A stretch of DNA of 64,000 nucleotides, from contig CM051028.1 of NCBI GenBank assembly GCA_027627225.1, forward strand, positions 17,128,701 through 17,192,700, in the 5' to 3' direction. Below the pieces are notes generated by a model, which worked only from the letters and a program-made list of their open reading frames with translations, searched no databases and had not been told where the DNA came from. The translations under genes and the position numbers were made by a program. This document shows, in pieces, positions 58,301-64,000 of this stretch (position 1 is the first letter of the stretch; each line of letters starts with the position of its first letter). The stretch comes from Congeria kusceri. Taxonomy: Eukaryota; Mollusca; Bivalvia; Myida; Dreissenidae.

Positions 58301-61300
58301 TAATTTACAATAAATTCCCACTACACTAGTCATACATATGTAGGTGCAACATCCCCACAACATAGCAGACGAATTCGTATCAGGTTTTGAATACTTATGG
58401 CAAATTCAATAAGGGAATAACAGTTCGCACACAATGAGATCTTTCGTTCATGCGCAACGTTTTTGAAATGATTTGACATGACATTTGACACGTTAAAAAA
58501 CAATACATCTGATGTTTTGCAACGATGTAACTAACACACTTTTTACAGTTGAGTGTTCACTTTTATATTCGTACACAATAGACAAAGCGATTCTATTAAT
58601 ATCAGTTCTCTCACCAGAGGGATAGTCTATATTGAGGGCGAAATTATCATACGCCCGCTCGCCTGCAGGTCAGTGTAGGGTCAAAAGGCGAGATACTTAA
58701 AACATATCATTGTCGACATACATGTTATCTTTACACCTCAACGAGATTTATCTAGCCATAAATAGTTGAACATATTTAGGCGCGTGCATACGTCGAACAG
58801 AAATGTACTAGTTAATAAAGTTTCTTGTTGTGTATGTTCCGGCTTGTCGATGTATATATGACCGTTTATAAATGCAACATGTTCTGTGTTGCTGAATATA
58901 TTGTTTTAATTTCATTACATAATCCTTAGTTAATCAAAGAGCATATATAAAGTGCTGATGTTTAAAAAAAGAACACATATATTAGGTAACGTATATAATA
59001 ATTTATATTATGGTATGTTAGGAGGCGTAATCTTCTAGTATTGCTTAGTATTTGAGTATTGTATGCCATTCGGATCTAGTCTTAGTTACATTGCTTTGAA
59101 TAGTTATGCTGAAGTTTAAGTTAAATTCCTTATTTTCAAAATTACCACAGACGCCAAATATATTTTTTAAAGATATTTCTTGTTAGTGTTTCCTTTGTTC
59201 TGCTTATGTTTTTTTTCTATCTGAAATAACGTTATTTTGTCACCTTCGTCTGCTTATTTTGAAAACAATTGACATGAAAAATCCTACTTACACACTTTAA
59301 TAACTTCATGTGTTATCGAGTCATATGCATCGGTTATATACATTTATACAAGTATATGTTCAAGTATCATCCTGCTTTATTGGCGAAGAAATCCCAGCGG
59401 AGAATGTACGTTAATGCTATTACATTATCTTGTCTGAATGTCTGATTTTGGGTTCATTTAAAGGCTTGTATTAAATTGCATTTGATATTATCTCATTATC
59501 AAATACATGAAAAGTCTCTACATATAATGCAAATGAAATGTAATTTTGCGAAAAGTTGTTACACAGTTGATATAGACCGTAAACATGTATGTTGAAAAGT
59601 TAAATGATCCCTGGGTAAAGGTCTTCATAATCAATACCTGTGGTCAATTGTATATTCCTTTTTTATACTTGTATGTGTTGTTTGTCAAATTTAAAAACAT
59701 ATATCTAAAGGAATAATTTTTACAGGTCACTAACATTAAACAAAAACTATATATACTTAAGGTGAAATGTGTTGTACGTCAATTGCCAAAACTATATATA
59801 TAAAGGAATATAATCAATCTCATTAAAATAAATTCTAACGTTGTTAGAATCTGAAGGCAATCCTCATTAAAATCAAATCCTAACATTGTTAGGATCTGAA
59901 GACATCGTATTACAGGTCACGTTCAAATGACTTTCCGAACAATAAAATATCAGCCCTGTCTGCGCCCAATGAAATTCCATGTTGCACAGCAAAGTTTGGG
60001 CCATGGTTTTTGAAATGTAATGCATTTCCAGTCGATCCTCGGGAATAAATCATTTACAGTTAATTTTCACGTGGATAACAATGGATATAGAGGTACTTTA
60101 CGCGACTTAACATCCAAAGTTCATGTTAATTTCGTGCATAGTTTTTGTATCTTATATAAAAGCTATACCACAACATTTTGAAGGCATCATTTTGATTGGC
60201 TCCTGAAAAGGTCATCTGAACGTGAGCCCTAATGCGAAGTCATCAGATCCAGTCAGCGGATAATATAGTAGCGTTAGACAGGAGATGATTTTAATGAGAT
60301 TGGATCTGAAAGAAATTGTATAACAGGTCACGTTCAATTGACCTTCCGAATAATACCAATCTCAGCCCTGCTGAGCCCAATGAAATTGCTTTTTGCACAG
60401 CAAAGTTTGACCACGGTTTAAACAAGAAATGTCTTTAAAAAAGACAATCGGCGTAGAAATTAATATTGAGATGTCATTTATTTGCCCTAAATATAATACA
60501 AGAGGACCAAGCTGTGACTTCACGGACCCCAATTTTTGCGTTCCCTACTAAGGAGACTTCTCGGACCCCAGATTTTTTGGTCCTACTAAGGAGACTTCTC
60601 GGACACTAGATTTTTCGGACACTATATGAAAACGTATCGGCCCCAAAATTAATTTTGAGATAAACTCAATAATTATTAATATCTTTACCGTGAATAAACC
60701 GATAATATACTCCGCCCCCATGTTTTCACCAGTGATACATGAATAAGCTAAATTCTAGTTAATCTCTACGCTAAACACATATATGATATATGAATTTGTC
60801 AGGCAAATTTTAAAAATACATTGTCAGAAAATAATAGCGGGAATTAATGAGCAGTAAGTTTATAATTTCCCCATTTATTGCAATTCTCGGGTTTGGGATT
60901 CTCCAGACGCTAATTGATGCGTGTGTATTAATTAACACAGCTTTACCGCGCGCTATTTTTATAATGATTCTCCTCTGGAGGTGTACTCGCTAGAATTAAT
61001 TCACGGGGACGACAGTCGGTTACAGCGTACAATAATATTTTTACACATTGATAAATTAATAGGAAATATAAGCTCAATCAAATTTGCTAGTATTTGTTTT
61101 GCTTATTTGTCAGAAAACCCCCCAGAAATTTACCACTTTATATTTTGTGCTTGCGAGCTCAACAACCACAACATTTTTACGGCACCAAATTTGATTGGCT
61201 CCGGAAAAGGTCATCTGAATGTGACCCCTAATGCGAAGTCATCAGATCCAGTCAGCGGATAATATAGTAGCGTCAGACTGGAGATTATTTTAATGAGATT

Positions 61301-61512
61301 GGGAATATAATAAACATGTGACTAACATTAGTCAACAAAAACTAGATGCATGTACACTTTAGTTGAAATGTGCTGTACGTCAAATGCATGAGCATACGGT
61401 ACTAGTAAATCTAAAAGAATATAATATAAAGGCCACTAAAGTAAAATGTATCAACAAAAACAGTTTTGGGACACTTACCGGCTATCTGCTCGTCCGTCAG
61501 CTTCGATGCTTT
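46662..61512 (-). CDS. Calmodulin-like EF-hand protein, gene D (start exon not found)
   Basis: Exons 61479-61512, 55613-55756, 54269-54363, 52665-52809 and 46662-46687 join in phase to 147 residues plus a missing first exon. The N-terminus is very calmodulin-like: [22 protein letters not shown]1 [12 protein letters not shown] has Gly at position 5. EF2 [12 protein letters not shown] is canonical. EF3 has an 11-residue loop ([11 protein letters not shown]). EF4 [12 protein letters not shown] lacks the acidic residue at 5 and ends in Asp. It ends [10 protein letters not shown]2 is probably the only good calcium site. Gene C shares its extra phase-0 intron before EF3 and its loop deletion. The gene spans nearly 15 kb because of SINE, MITE and element X insertions. 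Intron 3 ends in six 81-bp repeats of the splice junction. No convincing ATG exon was found up to 64000. Confidence 0.87.
46688..48239 (-). other. Gene D intron 5, proximal part
   Basis: AT-rich. Holds the short hairpin motif at about 47145-47180. A block at 47547-47770 has repeated ttataacggaat motifs, reminiscent of pogo/Tigger-type termini but without a matched inverted end. From 48075 there are several aagtcgtggccacgag-type short repeats. Confidence 0.45.
48240..50412. mobile_element. MITE M2, long form, carrying a nested insertion
   Basis: Left end ccggattttttttttcttgg then ttctcggac; right end ccgagaaccaagaaattaaa. These match the ends of the 0.38-kb element at 35956-36337. The 1.8-kb excess is an inserted element at 48548-49932. 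Short cgtggccacgag-type repeats flank both sides (48110-48235 and 50418-50495). Confidence 0.65.
48548..49932. mobile_element. Nested element with tandem internal units
   Basis: Ends taagccggattttt and aaaaatccggcta are inverted. Four to five diverged internal units contain ggccatcttgtgcagtg, ggaacatttctgtaaagttt, catgaagattgaccaagaac and cgcaaattctatttttagct. The right part ends in a cccgcccgttgcccgaccgc-type run. Frames across it are repetitive and not genes. Confidence 0.65.
50500..51920 (-). other. Gene D intron 5, middle part
   Basis: AT-rich, with a (ca)n/(c)n run at 51790-51833. No feature with support. Confidence 0.45.
51926..51980. repeat. Short perfect-type palindrome related to the 53-bp array
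   Basis: agtaatctcccctgctacgc faces gcgaagcaggggagatcact, forming a long stem with a short loop. Each half carries the gtgatctccc and gcgaagca motifs of the 33822-34785 unit. Confidence 0.7.
52320..52640 (-). mobile_element. tRNA-derived SINE, full length, reverse (gene D intron 5)
   Basis: On the minus strand: A box gctagcttagtcggtagagc, B box gtgagttcgaaccccagccc, a body, then the tail acggcgaaaaatccaaacaa with (aaac)n. The head looks like a well-preserved tRNA. It ends 24 bases from gene D exon 4b (52665). A tail fragment of the same family is at 23660-23706. Confidence 0.8.
52665..52809 (-). CDS. Gene D exon 4b (EF3-EF4)
   Basis: 145 bp, acceptor accgctag, donor gtaact. Encodes [48 protein letters not shown]. 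Confidence 0.9.
52868..53078 (+). repeat. Interspersed element Y, copy 3 (gene D intron 4)
   Basis: tgtttatcggctaataaaaa and ttattagccgataaacaacg form the family hairpin. The part after aattatttcgattctaacat matches copies 1 and 2. Confidence 0.65.
53518..54104. mobile_element. MITE M4 with about 30-bp terminal inverted repeats (gene D intron 4)
   Basis: Left aaaggcgctgtcacactgtg then gcgaatttg; right caaattcgccgcagtaagac then agggtcttt. These are inverted with few mismatches. The interior is full of tctcgccg/ctcgta motifs and has a plus-strand frame (53729-54103) with no known domain. Confidence 0.65.
54269..54363 (-). CDS. Gene D exon 4a (EF2 end and linker)
   Basis: 95 bp, acceptor tttgtttcag, donor gtagga. 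Encodes [18 protein letters not shown] then [14 protein letters not shown]. Confidence 0.92.
54361..54848 (-). repeat. 81-bp minisatellite at the end of gene D intron 3, each unit with a fused 3'/5' splice site
   Basis: Six units, very similar to each other. In minus orientation every unit contains GGAGGGTTTGTTTCAGGTAA. The true exon 4a acceptor is the same sequence, followed by CGGTGAG instead of GAATCGG. Each upstream unit therefore has an acceptor directly joined to a GTAAGA donor. Since 81 is a multiple of three, repetitive frames run along both strands; these are not genes. Confidence 0.92.
55275..55540. repeat. (TCAA)n/(TCAG)n tetranucleotide microsatellite (gene D intron 3)
   Basis: About 20 perfect tcaa units, then about 14 tcag units, then interrupted copies. 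The Ser/Ile/Asn/Gln frame across it is an artefact. Confidence 0.93.
55613..55756 (-). CDS. Gene D exon 3 (EF1 and first part of EF2)
   Basis: 144 bp, acceptor attccacag, donor gtaggt. Encodes [19 protein letters not shown] through [18 protein letters not shown] and VDVDG. Confidence 0.93.
56235..56310 (+). repeat. tRNA-like sequence
   Basis: A-box-like tagtgcagtggtaagcacg and B box gagttcgaatccc at tRNA spacing. The acceptor stem does not pair well, so a functional tRNA is unlikely. Confidence 0.5.
56572..56648 (-). repeat. tRNA-like sequence, opposite strand
   Basis: tagcgcggtggatagtggtt, an anticodon-arm-like actttgaatcaaaat, then tggttcgagccctgcc. The acceptor stem is not convincing. 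Confidence 0.5.
56805..58195 (-). mobile_element. Interspersed element X, copy 2 (gene D intron 2)
   Basis: Reverse complement of copy 1 over most of 1-1345. It extends further, to a region with repeated ctggggtccgagaagtc motifs (58028-58090) and caacgccgattgtctttttt (58155-58180). That end matches copy 3 at 60430-60640. Confidence 0.7.
58200..59800 (-). other. Gene D intron 2, AT-rich part
   Basis: No repeat, RNA or exon recognised. Confidence 0.4.
59820..60422 (+). repeat. Duplicated segments (family W) next to element X copy 3
   Basis: Blocks aggtcacgttcaaatgactt with tgcacagcaaagtttg (59915-60000) recur at about 60325-60412. The block gaagtcatcagatccagtca (about 60235) recurs at 61235. 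They flank and partly overlap element X copy 3, suggesting nested insertion or local duplication. Confidence 0.5.
60423..61310 (+). mobile_element. Interspersed element X, copy 3 (gene D intron 2)
   Basis: Starts with the aagacaatcggcgtagaaat end, then three cttctcggaccc-type repeats. It then matches copy 1 from about position 25 to 900 with internal deletions. The right third of the element is missing. Confidence 0.65.
61479..61512 (-). CDS. Gene D exon 2 (34-bp micro-exon)
   Basis: Acceptor tatatttatag, donor gtaagt. Encodes [11 protein letters not shown] plus the first base of Glu; LTDEQIAEF matches the calmodulin N-terminus almost exactly. One codon longer than in A and B. Confidence 0.88.
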
Positions 61513-62660
61513 CTATAAATATACATGTATATTTAGGTTAGAAACCAGTAAATCAAATCCCCATAGGGTCCCATTGTAAAAACATTAAAATCTCCTGGCG
61601 TCGTTCGTCACTTTTCTTTGTTTCAGATATTGCGAGTTTGGTCTCTTTGGAAAGGATGGTTCTCTGTTCTTTCAAAATTTAAAATAAAATTATATGTTAG
61701 GCTACTTCTAAGAAAATGTATCTATTTGATTGTAGTCACCCGTACAAAACACAGAATGCACGATTTCGTCAAATGCACATGCTGTCTATACATAAACTGC
61801 TGAACATTCAAATTTCTGTGCCATGATACATCCAAATGCACAAAAGACATGTGGTTTTCAGACCGAAATAACCATTAAGACCATCGTCCATTATGCGAAA
61901 TGTGTCTTTGACAAACGAAAAATCTAACTGATATAAGTAGCCTACTTTCGAGTTGACCACGGTGAATTCCCGACTATTTAGTGGTTTGTAACCTTTAAAC
62001 TTGAATGTAGACAACATATTAAACGCATTGATCGATATAACCAAATAACAATTGAAACATATAATTAAAAGTCCCATTTGGTAATATGGAAGCAACGTAG
62101 TGCTTGGGTCTAAAAATAGCATACATGCATTCCGTGCACAACCTTATGGACCAATATGCATTTATAGTTACTAGTTCTTCTGTCATAAATCAAAAGTCAA
62201 TCAAATAAGTCGGTGAAAATAACGTCGAATCGAAATAATATTTTTATGGACGTACATTTGTCAATCTCTAATTATAAGAAAGTAAATTAATAGATATGCC
62301 TATATGCGCATCATTCAGTAGCACGAATAAAAAACATGGTAAATAATAGTTTGTAGCATACTTTTGCCGAAATATTTTAGTTATTTAACGAGCCCGTGGG
62401 GAAATCCGGTAACAAAAAGCAAATTTATATCTAGCTTCGAATGCTATACAATTAATTATAGATGTAATAAATATCGTTGAATATTACATTTTAAACATCT
62501 AAAACGTGGTTCATACACATTGCTGACAGCTAGCTATATACATGTACATGTATATTTCACAGCTATGAAAAAGTTATCCAGCGAGTTTTCCAGCGAGTCT
62601 GGCTATTGTATGAAATTTGTGCAGCCACAGTTATGATCATATTTTTCACTAATCATATTT
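61513..62660 (-). other. Region upstream of gene D exon 2, AT-rich
   Basis: Presumed intron 1 of gene D. Open frames at 61618-62122 have no recognisable domain. Confidence 0.4.
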
Positions 62661-62664
62661 TTTA

Positions 62665-62935
62665 TAAACCTGTGAAGAATAGGATCTCACATGTTTAAGT
62701 AGGAAGAATGTAATTGGCCCCAAAACGGGGTTTGCGTGAGGATCATAGAAGTATATGATTTCGTTGCATATCAAAGACAATATGCGATCACAAACTTCAA
62801 AGAAAATGTGAAGAATAAGACTGTGATGTGTAAAGAATAATATCTCAATGTTCACACCTGCAAAGAATGAGATTTTATTTTTCACAGATGTGAAAAATAT
62901 GATTTGTGAAAAATATTGTCCTGCACAGCATAAAT
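62665..62935 (+). repeat. Dispersed repeat Z, copy 2
   Basis: Matches 30345-30560 with small indels. Holds several short ttcacag/ctgtgaa-type palindromic bits and an atgatttgtgaaaaatat end. Confidence 0.65.
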
Positions 62936-64000
62936 AGCATTGTCAAAAAAGATTGTTTAAGGTTTAACAAAATATTTGTTGTTTGTTATAGGTATATTAT
63001 TTTATAAGATTAAAGCAGTTAGAAAATATGTAGACATGTAGTTTAGATAATCATTTATTAAGTACATTTATGTAATGAAAATAAGCAACAACAAAACACT
63101 ATTCTTCTTACCTTTCCATTTCCGTTCTTTGAGTTCAATTTTTTTTTTTTTTTTTTTTTAAAGGTGTATGACGTGTCCAACAGCTGTTGATGCTACTGTC
63201 GTGATGATGACAATATTTGTTCTATTTCCTTACTTCATTAGCAGTATTCGAAGTTGAAACGTTTCTTCTAGTTAATCCAATCGATCAAATATATTTTTGG
63301 TTATGTATGTGTCTCTCTATATTTTAGTTGCTCCGTATATGACACGTTACCCTCTGTAAACCTAACCTGTATTTGTTTGTGTGGCATTTCACACTTTCAC
63401 CAAAGTACAGTGCAGAACACAAACTTAATAATTTAAAATCTATACAGGTAGTCCCCAATACTAACAGCTATTGTGTTACAAATCTTAGATACGTATTCAT
63501 TAGAATGGAAAGGAAATATAAAGGCTCGGGACAAATAATATTTTGTTTAATTTCAATTATGAGCCACCGTAGGCATGAATGAAAGGTGAAATGAAATTGG
63601 ACACAAATCCAAAAGCTGTTAATACCGTAACAATAGAATTCCCGCGTATTACACAATTAATGGCAGTACGCTATTTGCTATCGGCGAATATAAGGGGCAT
63701 CGTCCTAGAGAATTATTTATAAAACTTTTAAATACTGTTGTATTTGAATGTAATGAAATTGTGGGCTATAGTGCTCTCTTATTCATATTTTTACATTTTA
63801 TATCTGTAAACTTTACAGTATAATTTGTGTGAGCTTTTAAAATATAATTTGATAATATTATAATTCTAACATAATGCGCGCAGACTGTATTTCTTTGTTT
63901 CATAACCTTTATTATATTTAATAATAAAGACAATGTTTTTGTTTATAAAAAAGTTGTTCTTTCCTTCGTTGGAATCCTTTTTTTATATTTATGATTCTGT
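62936..64000. other. AT-rich DNA with a poly-T tract at 63139-63161
   Basis: A good minus-strand donor (ggaaatggaaag then gtaagaag) lies at about 63112, but no in-phase ATG precedes it. No gene called. Confidence 0.35.

Noticed and set aside
63108..63140. Candidate gene D start exon before a gtaagaag donor
   Set aside because: The only nearby ATG (in ggaaatggaaag) is in the wrong phase for exon 2, and a poly-A tract precedes the in-phase frame.

Overview
The window is eukaryotic nuclear DNA, AT-rich and intron-rich. Its exons are short, its splice sites are GT-AG, and it holds tRNA-derived SINEs, decayed LINE pieces, MITEs and many minisatellites. The repeat types (a V-SINE-like family with a conserved central core, a pearl/HINE-like element with internal tandem repeats, mollusc-type LINE C-termini) suggest a bivalve mollusc, perhaps Dreissena. 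That assignment is inference from memory, not a search result. There are no operons, no CRISPR array and nothing bacterial.

The main content is a head-to-tail cluster of four calmodulin-like EF-hand genes, all on the minus strand. I assembled them exon by exon from splice sites, codon phase and EF-hand motifs. Gene A is at 7277-13131 (five exons, 156 aa) and gene B at 25509-30996 (five exons, about 150 aa). Gene C is at 35290-39993 (5' end not found) and gene D at 46662-61512 (start codon exon not found). All four keep the same split-codon intron positions: after the first helix (Q|EF), inside the EF2 loop (DG|NG) and just before the last EF helix (E|EF). C and D share one extra phase-0 intron directly before EF3 and a shortened EF3 loop, so they are sister genes. 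A and B have two intact N-lobe EF-hands and eroded C-lobes. D keeps EF2 only, and C has no canonical loop left. A lone duplicate of gene A micro-exon 2, with flanking intron, lies at 21919-21949.

The most unusual signal is that every one of the four genes has tandem duplication anchored exactly at a splice junction. Intron 4 of A begins with about 19 units of about 80 bp, each holding the last bases of exon 4 and its donor. Intron 4 of B begins with a 1.1 kb array (33- and 58-bp units) that also repeats the exon end plus donor. Intron 3 of D ends in six 81-bp units, each carrying a 3' splice site fused directly to a 5' splice site, which looks like a recursive-splicing ratchet point. In C the end of exon 3 plus its donor is duplicated once, 150 bp into the intron.

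Other content by region: 1-1345 interspersed element X; 1896-2773 an FkbM-type methyltransferase gene broken by a frameshift; 4650-5480 a LINE fragment; 14430-17180 a 45-bp minisatellite upstream of gene A; 17.2-25.5 kb a MITE, the duplicated micro-exon and a LINE C-terminus; 33820-34785 a 53-bp minisatellite between B and C; 36-38 kb a MITE and SINE cluster inside gene C; 40.6-43.06 kb a non-coding LTR element with a tRNA-Lys-type primer site; 43.36-44.19 kb a pearl-like element; 48.24-50.42 kb a nested MITE; 53.5-61.3 kb further MITEs and two more copies of element X in and around gene D.
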